From Rudanella paleaurantiibacter (GTDB taxonomy: Bacteria > Bacteroidota > Bacteroidia > Cytophagales > Spirosomataceae): a stretch of DNA of 64,000 nucleotides. Shown one piece after another: positions 51,082 through 59,889 of the stretch. The position numbers and the translations under genes were made by a program. The stretch is taken from the NCBI RefSeq assembly GCF_009184635.1, contig NZ_WELI01000006.1:372001-436000 (forward strand), written 5' to 3'. The notes under the pieces are model-generated. The model saw only the letters and a list, made by a program, of their open reading frames with translations, ran no database searches and was not told where the DNA came from. Every line of letters begins with the position of its first letter. Position 1 is the first letter of the stretch.

Positions 51082-51483
51082 TTACGAATGAATACGCAGT
51101 AAGTTACCTTTCTGCTCAATCGAATACACGGTCAGGCCGCCTTGTCCTTCTTTATTCATGCCTTTACCCTCTGTATTGAAGCGGGCACCGTGGGCCGTGC
51201 AGTAAAATTCACCGTTTCGCCACGTAACCTGCTGGCGCCCTTCGTGGCTACAGGTATGCGTGACGGCCACAAACGTATTGGCCGTAGTGCGGGCTACCAC
51301 CACGCCATTGCGAACAATAAATCCGCCAACGCGTGAGAGGGGCAGGCTGTCCTGATCATTCAGATCAACCTCAAAATCAACGGGGCCGACAGGGGCAACC
51401 TCGCCGGTTTGGCAGGCAGTGAGCGCCGTTAACAGGGCGGCTCCAGACAGCCCCAGATGTTTCAAAAACTGGAATCGGTTCAT
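51082..51483 (-). CDS. Rieske [2Fe-2S] lipoprotein
   Basis: A 133-residue protein with an N-terminal export signal and lipobox LTALTAC (C24). The Rieske cluster ligands are C78/H80 (TCSHEG) and C95/H98 (YCTAHGARF). It has the size of small single-domain Rieske proteins that pass electrons, attached to the outer face of the inner membrane. No oxygenase, bc1 or partner gene is adjacent. Confidence 0.9.
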   Translation of the reverse strand: MNRFQFLKHLGLSGAALLTALTACQTGEVAPVGPVDFEVDLNDQDSLPLSRVGGFIVRNGVVVARTTANTFVAVTHTCSHEGRQQVTWRNGEFYCTAHGARFNTEGKGMNKEGQGGLTVYSIEQKGNLLRIHS

Positions 51484-51544
51484 GGCACAAGTGAGCGATT
51501 GGGTAATACGATCAAGCTATGTGCCACGGTTCGACGGTTCGACG

Positions 51545-52321
51545 TTAATGCTGTCGGGGGTGTCGCTTGGAGCGCTCCGGCAATAAGGCGTTGATCTGAA
51601 TAAATTCGTACAGAGCTTGTCCCAGCAGGTCGTGTGCTACCGAGCTGAGGTTCCCTCCGTTATTGTCATCAAAATATTCGGCCCGTTCCTGAATCACGCT
51701 TGCCGAGTCGAACACCGAAATGAGGTGTTGCCGACCCAACTGCCTGAAAAGCCACCGGCCTTGCCGACGGAGCCACCCGCTGATGGGGTGCAGGTGCGGC
51801 ATGGGCGTCATAACAACCAGCCGACGCCGGAACGGTTCGAGATAATACAGCAGGTCTTCGAGTCGGGCTTCTACCGTTTCGAGTGGTTGCGAGCGGTTTA
51901 GTGCTTTGCGGAGCTTTAGTTTTCCGAGCGTTGCCCACTCTACCCACGGCGACCACCAACGAGATTGGGCCGCTACCGGGGCCGGTGCAAAACCATACTG
52001 CGAGGCCATTGTATTATCGGCATATACGCCCGAAAGGGTAGCGGGCGTTGCAGCGTTAATGGCTTTTTGGGTAGCGGGGTATTGTAGGGTCGCGTGGTCG
52101 AGCTGTAGTACAATTAAATCAAATCGGTTCAGGTTTAAACGGTACAGTAAGGGCAGTGCCGTGTCGAGGCTAACGGGCGTGTGTAATTCGACCCGAGCCT
52201 CCCAACCTGCCTGCTGCAACTGATGAACAAACCGGGCAACATAGCCCTGCCGCGATTTCAGATTGATCGCGGCTGAGGCATCGCCCCCGATTATTAAAAT
52301 CGACACTGTTTGCTGTTTCAT
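51545..52321 (-). CDS. SGNH-hydrolase-like protein, function uncertain
   Basis: ATG 52321 (MKQQTVSILIIGGDAS). The 258-residue protein has a flavodoxin-like core: an initial strand followed by GGDAS (where GDSx is usual), a FDLIVLQLDHATLQ strand, a RRLVVMTPMPH strand, and late SSVAHDLLGQALYEFI, which could supply the final His (compare GxNDxxHLN). The serine nucleophile (GDS) is S14 in DASAA, so activity is possible but not proven. No signal peptide is seen. Confidence 0.6.
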   Translation of the reverse strand: MKQQTVSILIIGGDASAAINLKSRQGYVARFVHQLQQAGWEARVELHTPVSLDTALPLLYRLNLNRFDLIVLQLDHATLQYPATQKAINAATPATLSGVYADNTMASQYGFAPAPVAAQSRWWSPWVEWATLGKLKLRKALNRSQPLETVEARLEDLLYYLEPFRRRLVVMTPMPHLHPISGWLRRQGRWLFRQLGRQHLISVFDSASVIQERAEYFDDNNGGNLSSVAHDLLGQALYEFIQINALLPERSKRHPRQH

Positions 52322-52615
52322 TCCCACGTGTATTTGGCGATGCTCCCACCTGCCTGATTGTTTATACGCCGGTGCGTTAAACTACGTTGCATTCAGGGCA
52401 TTTATAATTAGTCAATCAAATCAGAAGAGTAAAGGTACTAATAATGAAGGCTTGTACATGTCTGTTAGGCTGCGTCTTTTCCATTCTGTTTATTTTGAAT
52501 TAAAAAGACCCTGCGTTGCAACATTCGGGTAAGCTTCCACGTACCTTAGTTTAATACATGATTTTCTGGTAAACCGGAAATTACTTGTAGGTTCAACTCT
52601 CTAACTAACAAAACG

Positions 52616-53212
52616 TTGCTGTTCAGGAAGCGATCTTTCTCGGACGACGATTTGCTGAGCATCGTCGAAGCCTGCCGCTTACAGGATCCTCAGGCGCAAC
52701 GGGTGTTGTTTAAGAAATTTTTCAGCTACGCCAAAAGCATTTGCCTCCGGTATTCGGCAACCACCGAAGAAGCCGAAGAGGTGCTCAACGAAGGGTTTCT
52801 GAAAGTATTTCAGCATTTACACCAGTACGACACGAGCCTGCCCTTTAAGGCCTGGTTACGGACCATCATGGTCAATACGGCCATCAGCAATTACAGACGG
52901 TATCACAAACATCAGGCCAATCTGGCGCTGGAAGACGTACCAGAGGCTCCTTTCGATGATCAAATTGTGGATCGAATCACGGCCGACGAAATTCTGGCGA
53001 TTGTTCAACAGCTACCCTCTGCCTGGCGTACTGTATTCAACCTGCATGTGGTAGATGGCTACAGCCTCCGCGAAATCGCCGAAATGCTCGATGCCAACGA
53101 GGCAACCATTCGGTCGCATTTCCTGCGGGGGCGTCAACGGCTCCAGCAGTTGGTCAAACAGCACTATCCACAAATAACTTCATCTAATCTTGGCTATTAT
53201 GAAACCCGATAA
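52616..53212 (+). CDS. ECF-type RNA polymerase sigma factor
   Basis: A 198-residue sigma-70 family protein: region 2 (DDLLSIVEACRLQDPQAQRVLFKKFFSYAKSICLRYSATTEEAEEVLNEGFLKVFQHL...PFKAWLRTIMVNTAISNYRR) and region 4 (LPSAWRTVFNLHVVDGYSLREIAEMLDANEATIRSHFLRGRQRLQQLV). No ATG exists in the N-terminal region, so TTG 52616 is the only standard start. The gene overlaps the next by 14 nt, as is typical of sigma/anti-sigma pairs. It probably controls cell-envelope genes. Target genes are unknown. Confidence 0.88.
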   Translation: MLFRKRSFSDDDLLSIVEACRLQDPQAQRVLFKKFFSYAKSICLRYSATTEEAEEVLNEGFLKVFQHLHQYDTSLPFKAWLRTIMVNTAISNYRRYHKHQANLALEDVPEAPFDDQIVDRITADEILAIVQQLPSAWRTVFNLHVVDGYSLREIAEMLDANEATIRSHFLRGRQRLQQLVKQHYPQITSSNLGYYETR

Positions 53213-54764
53213 CTTCTCCGACCGGATCAGGCAGAAGCTGGAAGGTATCGAGCCTGAGTTTCGGGAAAAAGACTGGACCCGAATGCAACAGGTGCTTGGG
53301 CACTCGACACCCGTGTATGCCATTGGGACCAAAGCCGGCTTGATGGCTGCTGCCAGCATGGTGGCCGTGATGGCGTTTGGGGGTGTGGCGTACCAGCAAT
53401 ACCGGACCAATCAGGAACTCCGCGAAGAGGTGAAAACCCTCACGCAGACGGTGAAAGTGCTCCGGGAAACCGGACCCGAACGCACGGCGGCTGCGGCTCC
53501 GTTGCCGCCCGATACCGTGTACCTTACCCGCGACGTGATACGGTACGTAGCGGTGCCAGTAGACCGTGTTCGCCCCGGAACCTCGGCCCCGGATAAAGGT
53601 ACCCCACCGACCGAACAAGTAGCCGGCATAGCGACGGAATCGGCGGCTAATACTGACGCCGAAACCGCCCGTACCACCCCCGATAAAGCGGATTGGGCCA
53701 GTACGCCCGCATCGGCCGAGAATACCACCAACTCACCTACAACGCCTTACGCTACTGAAACAACAACTACTTCAACTAATCGCCTGTTGGGCGCTAAAAC
53801 CCGGTCTGATCGGCCCAATCGTTCAAGCAGCCCGACTGGCGTGTCTGGTTCGCAGCGTCTTAACCGTTCGGACTACGCGGCTGCCGGGAAAAACAGCGGC
53901 TCCGGCATTAACGGCCCAACGGGTGCAGGTAGTGGGCAGAACCCGTACGTAGGCGCTCAGCCGACTACGGAGGCTAATGCGTCCGCAACGGGTCGCGTTG
54001 TGCAGTTGGAGTATTTGGCAAGCCGCCCGTTTGTGCGCGACACCGCTTACTATCAGGAAGGGATGGCCCGGGCCAATCGCCGGATTCGTCGGATGTTTGG
54101 CCTGACGGCACCTACACCAACGGCTGTGGCAAGTGTAATTGCCGACCGCTCCGATAATGACTGGAAGGTACGCGTGGGTCCCGGAGCCAACGTAGGTTGG
54201 CGGCAGTGGGGCGCCGGTTTGTTTGGCGAACTACGGCTCAACAACCATTGGCGGATTGGTTTGGGCCTCACAGCACTCGATTTACAGGGAGCTTCGTTTT
54301 TGACCGATGTCGATTATGGTCGTCGGATGAAACAGGATTTTCGGAGCAAGTTCGCGCCCGGTATCGACCCGCGCCACGATATTATCAACATCCAACTGAG
54401 TGGCTCTGCCTGGCAGGTGCCCATTAGTTTGAGTTACCGAATCGGGCTGGCCAAGGGCTGGTCGTTGGTGCCATCGGCGAGTGTCGCCCTGAGTGTCAGC
54501 AACCGCGAAGAAACCCGGTTCACGTACTTGCGCGGCCCTCGCATGGTGGAACCTGTCACTACGGTTTGGCGACCTGCCCAACAGATGATGCACGCTGGTT
54601 CGGTGGCGCTCTATCTGGAAAAGAACTGGGGCGATTGGGCCTTGCAGCTTGGCTCGTATGCGTCAACGCCTATGAGCAGTATGCCAAGTCGGCTCAATGT
54701 AACAACAGCCGGTGCCGGTGCCCGGTTGTTTTACCAGATCGACTGGAGGAAGAAAAAGCAGTAG
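53199..54764 (+). CDS. Membrane-anchored protein with C-terminal beta-barrel-like domain, ECF partner
   Basis: ATG 53199 lies inside the sigma gene and gives 521 residues. They are: a cytoplasmic N-terminus (MKPDNFSDRIRQKLEGIEPEFREKDW) of anti-sigma-like size; one transmembrane helix (about 43-64, IGTKAGLMAAASMVAVMAFGG); a coiled coil (QELREEVKTLTQTVKVLRE); a long Thr/Pro/Asn-rich linker (about 95-260); and a strand-rich C-terminal domain of about 180 residues resembling outer-membrane barrels (PISLSYRIGLAKGWSLVPSASVALS, to DWRKKK). It is probably the regulator of the sigma factor. No standard zinc-finger anti-sigma motif is seen. Confidence 0.72.
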   Translation: MKPDNFSDRIRQKLEGIEPEFREKDWTRMQQVLGHSTPVYAIGTKAGLMAAASMVAVMAFGGVAYQQYRTNQELREEVKTLTQTVKVLRETGPERTAAAAPLPPDTVYLTRDVIRYVAVPVDRVRPGTSAPDKGTPPTEQVAGIATESAANTDAETARTTPDKADWASTPASAENTTNSPTTPYATETTTTSTNRLLGAKTRSDRPNRSSSPTGVSGSQRLNRSDYAAAGKNSGSGINGPTGAGSGQNPYVGAQPTTEANASATGRVVQLEYLASRPFVRDTAYYQEGMARANRRIRRMFGLTAPTPTAVASVIADRSDNDWKVRVGPGANVGWRQWGAGLFGELRLNNHWRIGLGLTALDLQGASFLTDVDYGRRMKQDFRSKFAPGIDPRHDIINIQLSGSAWQVPISLSYRIGLAKGWSLVPSASVALSVSNREETRFTYLRGPRMVEPVTTVWRPAQQMMHAGSVALYLEKNWGDWALQLGSYASTPMSSMPSRLNVTTAGAGARLFYQIDWRKKKQ

Positions 54765-54785
54765 AACCGCTTGAATGTGGAGCAA

Positions 54786-54832
54786 AAAGGCCCGGAATCG
54801 TTGATTATTTACGATTCCGGGCCCTTTTTTGT
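54786..54832 (+). terminator. Rho-independent terminator of the sigma/anti-sigma operon
   Basis: AAGGCCCGGAATCG and CGATTCCGGGCCTT form a 14-bp stem with an AT-rich loop, followed by a T run. It lies about 22 nt after the stop codon. Confidence 0.88.
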
Positions 54833-54854
54833 GCGTAAACACGACTCAATTGGT

Positions 54855-55018
54855 CGTTCATAGTTTTTCATTTATGGTTTTTGGTAGTCGAGGCTGCTTG
54901 TTACTGGATTAGGCTTACCAGCTATTCAGCAACAGGAATTCGTTTCGGATTTGGCTGCCCGAAACAGAGTGCCGACCGCAAAAACTATGAACGCTAAACT
55001 ATAAACCCAAAACTACTA
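54855..55018. repeat. Heptamer-periodic inverted repeat upstream of the DUF2237 gene
   Basis: CGTTCATAGTTTTT (54855-54868) and AAAAACTATGAACG (54980-54993) are perfect inverted repeats. Both sides continue in 7-nt units (AACGCTA AACTATA AACCCAA AACTACT near 54991-55018). The unit form resembles the array at 31690-31731. The right arm ends at the start codon of the DUF2237 gene. Confidence 0.65.
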
Positions 55019-55019
55019 C

Positions 55020-55382
55020 ATGCCTAAAAATGTACTCGGTGGTCCCTTGGCCTGCTGCTGCACCAATCCCATGACGGGCTTTTACCGGGATGGTTTTTGC
55101 CGTACCGACGAATATGATCAGGGTCGGCATGTGGTCTGCGCAATTATGACCGAACCGTTTCTGCAATTCACCCGCTCGCGCGGCAACGATCTGTCAACGC
55201 CGAGGCCCGAATACCAATTTCCCGGCCTCAAGCCCGGCGACCGCTGGTGTTTGTGCGCCCTGCGTTGGCGCGAAGCCTACGAGGCTGGCGTAGCTCCGCC
55301 CGCATTGCTGGCCTGCACGCATGAGCGAGCTCTGCAATACATTGAGCTGGATGCACTGATGTCGATTGCTTTTGAAGAGTAA
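55020..55382 (+). CDS. DUF2237 family protein
   Basis: A 120-residue protein with the DUF2237 pattern: NVLGGPLACCCTNPMTGFYRDGFCRTDEYDQGRHVVCAIMTEPFLQFTRSRGNDLSTPRPEYQFPGLKPGDRWCLCALRWREA. The Cys cluster (CCC, C, C, CLC) may bind a metal. It is widespread in bacteria, and the function is unknown. It is preceded by a heptamer hairpin and followed by a stem-loop (55391-55425). Confidence 0.9.
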   Translation: MPKNVLGGPLACCCTNPMTGFYRDGFCRTDEYDQGRHVVCAIMTEPFLQFTRSRGNDLSTPRPEYQFPGLKPGDRWCLCALRWREAYEAGVAPPALLACTHERALQYIELDALMSIAFEE

Positions 55383-55390
55383 ATCCAAAA

Positions 55391-55425
55391 AAAGATGACA
55401 TCTCGTTTAGGGAGATGTCATCTTT
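55391..55425 (+). terminator. Hairpin after DUF2237 gene
   Basis: AAAGATGACATCTC (55391-55404) and GAGATGTCATCTTT (55412-55425) form a perfect 14-bp stem. The arm contains the near-palindrome GATGACATC. A-rich sequence precedes it, so it may act on both strands. The remaining 55426-55711 holds repeat copy B and no gene. Confidence 0.6.
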
Positions 55426-55561
55426 CGGGCACAAAGTAAGTCTGCTTACCTAAATAGATTCCAAAATTTGGATTAATGTCCCGTTTTTGGGCGACCCGGC
55501 GCTATTTTCTTACTATTCAACCGGCCGCCGGGTCTGCTTCAGGTGTAAGATAAATTCATTA

Positions 55562-55692
55562 CGACAAGTTTGCCAAAAACGTTTTTCTGACCGTCCGGCG
55601 GGCGGCCCGGAGGATTACAGGATAAACAAGAATTTTTTTGGCTTAAATAAATCCTGTTCATCCTGTAATCTTGTCCGAAAAGAAACTTGTCC
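55562..55692. repeat. Dispersed imperfect inverted repeat, GGATTACAGGATAAA family, copy B
   Basis: The left half GACAAGTTTGCCAAAAA, TTTTCTGACC and GGAGGATTACAGGATAAA is mirrored by ATCCTGTTCATCCTG, TAATCTTGTCC and AAACTTGTC. It shares order and sequence with copy A (44186-44317). It lies just before the convergent end of the DUF4965/DUF1793 gene. Confidence 0.75.
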
Positions 55693-55711
55693 TGTAATCC
55701 CCTTGATGGTC

Positions 55712-58306
55712 TTACTTCAGTTTTTTCTCCAGCATTTTGATGAAATAGCCACCCACGACTGAGCGAGCCCGGAAGCCAACGTGGCGGCCGTCGGTGGTTT
55801 CGTGCCAGTCAGAAAGCGGAATCCGGTCGGGACTTTCATTCGCAAAGCGCAGCACGGGTTCAATCAGGGCATCGAACTGGGTGGGCCGGTCGGCGAGGGT
55901 AGCTGTCCAGATAATCCAGTCCGATTTGGTGTAGGTACGGCGGCTGTCGAGCGGCAGACCAAACGGCATTTGCTTCAGCAGGTAGTACGAAACCTCGCGC
56001 TGAGCTACCTCTTTGGGGAAGATTGACTCGCCCGAACGGTCCAGTTTCAGCAGTTTATCCCACACTAGATTGTATTTCTGGCTCCAGGTGTTGCCCCCGT
56101 TAGGGTTAAAGGTCAGCGCATAGTGGTCGCCTTTATCGGCCAGCACCATCCACTTGCGGGCCAGTTCGCGGGCTAGAGTCAGGTATTCTTTCTCGGCTTG
56201 CAATTCGCCCAGCTGCCCGGCCAGATACCCGTAGCTGGCAATACCCAGAATGGCTTTTACCGAGAGGTTGGCGTTGCGGGCAAGGTGTCCGGCAAAGTCA
56301 TCGGTACAAAGCTGGTTTTCGGGGTCGAAACCATGTTCTTTCAGGTACTGCACCCAGGTGGTGAGTACTTGCCAATGCTTGCGGGCGTAATTTGGGTTGC
56401 CGTCAACGGCCGCGAGTGCCGCCGTCAGAATGAGCATGTTACCGCATTCTTCCACTGGCATATCTTCGCCGTAGGTTTGGCCATTGGCCAGCGGGTAAGT
56501 GCCAACATCATGGGCCGCAAACGGTTTGGTCCATCGGCCGCTTTCAGAATACTCAAAAATAGGCTCCATCATCCCCTTCAGCAGGGTAGGGTTGTAGAGC
56601 AAAAAGAGCGGGGCCGAGGGGTACGTCACATCGACAGTGCCGATGGAGCCATTGGAAAAATTCTCTTTCGAGAAAAACAACGGTGTGCCGTCGGCGCGGG
56701 CTACGAGCTTGTGCGCGGCAATAGCCTGTCGGTACGCCAGCACGCACAGTTGCGCGTACGAACGGCCCCCAGCCTGCCGGGCGTCGGCATAGAGCTGGGT
56801 ATCAAATTGGTCGCATTGATTTCGCAATTGCCGGTAATCGGTTTCGGCGGCTTGCAAGGCCCGCTCAATGGCCGCTTCGGGCCCATCGGAGTCTTTGCTG
56901 TACCGACGCCACCACGCCCGCAACGGCTGCCCGAAATACTCAACGGACTTCAGGTCGTCGTAAGCCAGCAGCCAGTGCCGCTCTTCGGCTTTGCCCGTCA
57001 CCGTCCCCAGATCAAACGCCAGCGAGAGCACCGTGGGGTTGTTGAGAGCAATAGTCGGGCGGCCTTCGTCGGGGGTATCGCTCACCCGACCTTCGCGTTC
57101 AAACTGATTCAGGGCACCCGCCAGTGAGCCAATCCGGTTGCTGGTTTGGCCGTTGGCCTCGGCGGCTACGTACAGGTGGCCCCAGTCGATGCGAACATTG
57201 TCGCCCTTGCGGCCCAGCACATTCTGCGCGGCCGAACCTGCCCGCATCCAGTTGAGCGTAGGGCCGTTTTGCGCCGTGCGCCCCCGGCGCCAGACCACCG
57301 GCTGATCGGGTGAGTCGACCGCAATATCGGTGGAGGCATCGCTGTAAAGTTGTACCGAGTGCGCCTTGCCGTCGGTGGCCCGTACGGTGTAGGTGATGTA
57401 CTGCACCGGCCGCGACAGCACGTCGAGGTTATCCATTAGCAGGGGAGCTGTAAACCGGACGGTCAGCTCAACCCCACCGGCTGCAAACGTAAACGTCGAC
57501 TGCGTAGCGGTCATCTGCTGACTCGTTTGCTCGGCCACGTCCATGTTTAGTTCACGCTCCGAGAGCAGGCCCAGATCCACAAAGCCGGGGCCGCTGAAAT
57601 TCTGGCTGTGAAACGCAATCAGGTTCAGGCCGGGCCGGAGCACGTCGCGAATTCGGCGTTGGGTGGCTGTTACCTCGTAGTTGGGCGATACCCCACCGAT
57701 GCCGGCGATGCGCTGCCCGTTGATAAACAGCTCGTAATTGTCATTATAGATGGCGCTAACCAGCAGATTCCCGTCGGGAATGGAAGGCAGGTCGACTACC
57801 CGGCGTACCCAAATATCCGAGGAGGTCCAGTGCGTGCGGTCGGTATCGCGGCTACCAAACGTACCGGCTCCGGCCGCCCACAGGCTGTCGTCGAAATCGG
57901 GCGAGGCCCAATTGTCGGCGGGGTGCTTGGTGGTATACCGGGCTTCGTAGGGGTGTTGCAGGGCCGAGTGAACCAGCGTATCGCCTGGGAACGTAGGCTT
58001 ACCCATAAACCGGAACACCCGCCCATCGACCCGAATCAGGCCGTTGAGCTGATGGGCCCGACCGGTCCAGTGCCGGGTTGGGTCGGCGTTGAGTTTGGAG
58101 CCAAATGACCAGATGCTGGTGTACGGGTCAATCGTAATCAGCGGAGTAGCTGGCGGATTGAAGGCTAACGTCGAGGGAGTACGGGTGCGGTCGGTTGCCG
58201 GTTGTGCCACACCAGAAAGCGTATTCATCAGAAATATACAAGTTACGGTGAAAACGGTATATCCAAAGTTACGCACCCGTATCATCCGATTGTATTTATA
58301 GGACAT
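55712..58306 (-). CDS. Secreted glutaminase-A-like multidomain protein (DUF4964/5127/4965/1793)
   Basis: An 864-residue exported protein with a hydrophobic segment near residues 15-30. Domains: DUF4964/DUF5127-like beta region (LITIDPYTSIWSFGSKLNADPTRHWTGRAHQLNGLIRVDG, about 55-95), a Gal-binding-like insertion (SPDFDDSLWAAGAGTFG...YELFINGQRI, about 130-230), and C-terminal (alpha/alpha)6-type domains (SAPLFLLYNPTLLKGMMEPIFEYSE, DVGTYPLANGQTYGEDMPVEECGNMLIL, NLVWDKLLKLD). It resembles the fungal/bacterial glutaminase A family. Glutaminase activity is not certain for bacterial members, which may be glycosidases. Confidence 0.85.
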   Translation of the reverse strand: MSYKYNRMIRVRNFGYTVFTVTCIFLMNTLSGVAQPATDRTRTPSTLAFNPPATPLITIDPYTSIWSFGSKLNADPTRHWTGRAHQLNGLIRVDGRVFRFMGKPTFPGDTLVHSALQHPYEARYTTKHPADNWASPDFDDSLWAAGAGTFGSRDTDRTHWTSSDIWVRRVVDLPSIPDGNLLVSAIYNDNYELFINGQRIAGIGGVSPNYEVTATQRRIRDVLRPGLNLIAFHSQNFSGPGFVDLGLLSERELNMDVAEQTSQQMTATQSTFTFAAGGVELTVRFTAPLLMDNLDVLSRPVQYITYTVRATDGKAHSVQLYSDASTDIAVDSPDQPVVWRRGRTAQNGPTLNWMRAGSAAQNVLGRKGDNVRIDWGHLYVAAEANGQTSNRIGSLAGALNQFEREGRVSDTPDEGRPTIALNNPTVLSLAFDLGTVTGKAEERHWLLAYDDLKSVEYFGQPLRAWWRRYSKDSDGPEAAIERALQAAETDYRQLRNQCDQFDTQLYADARQAGGRSYAQLCVLAYRQAIAAHKLVARADGTPLFFSKENFSNGSIGTVDVTYPSAPLFLLYNPTLLKGMMEPIFEYSESGRWTKPFAAHDVGTYPLANGQTYGEDMPVEECGNMLILTAALAAVDGNPNYARKHWQVLTTWVQYLKEHGFDPENQLCTDDFAGHLARNANLSVKAILGIASYGYLAGQLGELQAEKEYLTLARELARKWMVLADKGDHYALTFNPNGGNTWSQKYNLVWDKLLKLDRSGESIFPKEVAQREVSYYLLKQMPFGLPLDSRRTYTKSDWIIWTATLADRPTQFDALIEPVLRFANESPDRIPLSDWHETTDGRHVGFRARSVVGGYFIKMLEKKLK

Positions 58307-58483
58307 ATCTTTTAACTATTTTAGTGCAAATTTAATATGAAGGGCTCTTCAAGTGTGTTTTAGCGACCCGACAGTCCCGTTTAGCGTTTCAACATGTACT
58401 CGTTGTGTACGCTACCCAGTACTCAGTTGTGCAACTTGTTGTATCTTGAAAGAGAAAAGAAGACGCTATCTATTCGCCTGTTT

Positions 58484-58951
58484 ATGCAACCAACCACGTC
58501 GGTCAGTGTCCGACCTGCCACCCTCGATGATTGCCCGGTCGTGTACCGGTTTCTCTGTGATCTGGAAGAAACTACCCTAGACCCAGTGGCGTTTGGGGCC
58601 GTGTTTGCGCGCAATACAACCAGCCCGTCGGTTTGGTACCGGGTCGCCGAAGTCGGTGCGGAGGTGATCGGGTTTGTGAGTTGCCATGCGCAGTGGCTGT
58701 TGCACCATACGGGGCGGGTGGGCGAAATCCAGGAGTTGTACGTTCAGCCCGACTACCGAAACCAGCGCATTGGGCATCAGTTAGTAGCCGAGGTGGTTCA
58801 GATTGCCCGACAGGAAGGGTTCATTAATTTGGAAGTAACCACCAACGCCCGCCGGACCGATACAATCCGGTTTTATGAACAAACGGGTTTTCGGGCTTCG
58901 CACCGGAAACTGGTGATGGGGTTGATGCCGGAGGATAAAGAGTCCGTTTAG
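58484..58951 (+). CDS. GNAT family N-acetyltransferase
   Basis: ATG 58484 (MQPTTSVSVRPATLDDCPVVYRF) fits the family start; the 30 residues before it are non-homologous. The 155-residue protein has motif A, GRVGEIQELYVQPDYRNQRIGHQLVAEVVQIARQEG, that binds acetyl-CoA, and motif B, NLEVTTNARRTDTIRFYEQTGF. It acetylates an amine of unknown identity. Its last codons overlap the convergent lipoprotein gene by 4 nt. Confidence 0.88.
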   Translation: MQPTTSVSVRPATLDDCPVVYRFLCDLEETTLDPVAFGAVFARNTTSPSVWYRVAEVGAEVIGFVSCHAQWLLHHTGRVGEIQELYVQPDYRNQRIGHQLVAEVVQIARQEGFINLEVTTNARRTDTIRFYEQTGFRASHRKLVMGLMPEDKESV

Positions 58952-59853
58952 CGGCTGTTAAACTGGAGCAGTACGCCTTTTTTGCCCTCGCTCGCTATGT
59001 ATAGTGTGCCATCGGGCGCGAAACAGATGCCTTCGGGCTGCGGTAACAACGCCCGGTCGAGAGCGGCCGATGAGCGAATTTTACCATTGCGGTCCATGAC
59101 CACCAGCCGGTGCCCGTTGGCTGCCAATACGTAGTAGTCGCCGGTTTTGGGGTGTACTGCAATACCCGATGGCTTCACGGGCTCGGTGGGTTTATCGCCC
59201 TCCATGTCGGCCAGTACGGCTTGTCGCAGCACAGGCCCGCGCCATAGCGTGGCCCGTTTTAGGTCGTAGAAATAAATGGGTTTGTCGTTGCCTCCGCCCG
59301 GCTGAATCTTGGCCGAGGGGTCTTTGGTCGCCAGCAGTAGGGCATTCAGTTTGGGGTCGTACCCGAGACCTTCCACATCATTTTTACCGGCCAGCTCGAT
59401 TTTGATGTGGTGAATATCGACGCCACCGCCCAGAATTTTCACGCCATCGGTCGGTTTGAAGTGGTAGAGTTCGCCATCAGAGCGGAGCATGTACAGGGTG
59501 CCATCCACAAACTCAACGCCTTCGTAATCGCCTTTGCCGCCAAACACATGCTCGTCGGTGACCCGTTTGCGGGTGAGGTCATAAATAAATACCACCGCCA
59601 GTTCGTCCTGAATCATGGCCAGTTTGCCCGGCTTGTAATAACTCAGCCCCGACACTTCGCGCAGTTCTTTGGGTAGTGTGTAGCGTTCGGTGGGGTTGGC
59701 CAGATCGTACGGAACAGCCTCATTGGGTAATGATGAAGCTTCGGCCGACTCGGTTTTCTTTTTCTGAGGCCCACAGGCCGACAGAAGGCTGACGAGAAAC
59801 AGCATCAGAAACGTATATGGCAGCAAGGCGTGGGAAGAAGCGGGCAAACGCAT
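58948..59853 (-). CDS. SdiA-regulated-like lipoprotein with propeller repeats
   Basis: A 301-residue lipoprotein with lipobox LLSAC (C27). YVTN/SdiA-regulated (PF06977-like) blades follow: LREVSGLSYYKPGKLAMIQDELAVVFIYDL, GDYEGVEFVDGTLYMLRSDGELYHF, NDVEGLGYDPKLNALLLATKD, PSGIAVHPKTGDYYVLAANGHRLVVMDRNG and LPQPEGICFAPDGTLYIASEG. It probably sits in the envelope. Its ligand or activity is unknown. It is divergent from the serine hydrolase gene, with 36 nt between them. Confidence 0.85.
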   Translation of the reverse strand: MRLPASSHALLPYTFLMLFLVSLLSACGPQKKKTESAEASSLPNEAVPYDLANPTERYTLPKELREVSGLSYYKPGKLAMIQDELAVVFIYDLTRKRVTDEHVFGGKGDYEGVEFVDGTLYMLRSDGELYHFKPTDGVKILGGGVDIHHIKIELAGKNDVEGLGYDPKLNALLLATKDPSAKIQPGGGNDKPIYFYDLKRATLWRGPVLRQAVLADMEGDKPTEPVKPSGIAVHPKTGDYYVLAANGHRLVVMDRNGKIRSSAALDRALLPQPEGICFAPDGTLYIASEGKKGVLLQFNSR

Positions 59854-59872
59854 ACGAACAAGTATCTTTCGG

Positions 59873-59880
59873 GCAAGTAA
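59873..59880 (+). promoter_or_regulatory. Candidate -7 box upstream of the serine hydrolase gene
   Basis: TATCTTTC differs only in the last base from TAnnTTTG and lies 10 nt before ATG 59890, giving a short leader. Confidence 0.4.
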
Positions 59881-59889
59881 CGCAAAATC

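Noticed and set aside
52444-52503. 19-codon frame starting MKACTCLLGC before the ECF sigma gene
   Set aside because: Too short, with no ribosome-binding or conservation evidence. It would be expected by chance in a 294-nt AT-richer gap.
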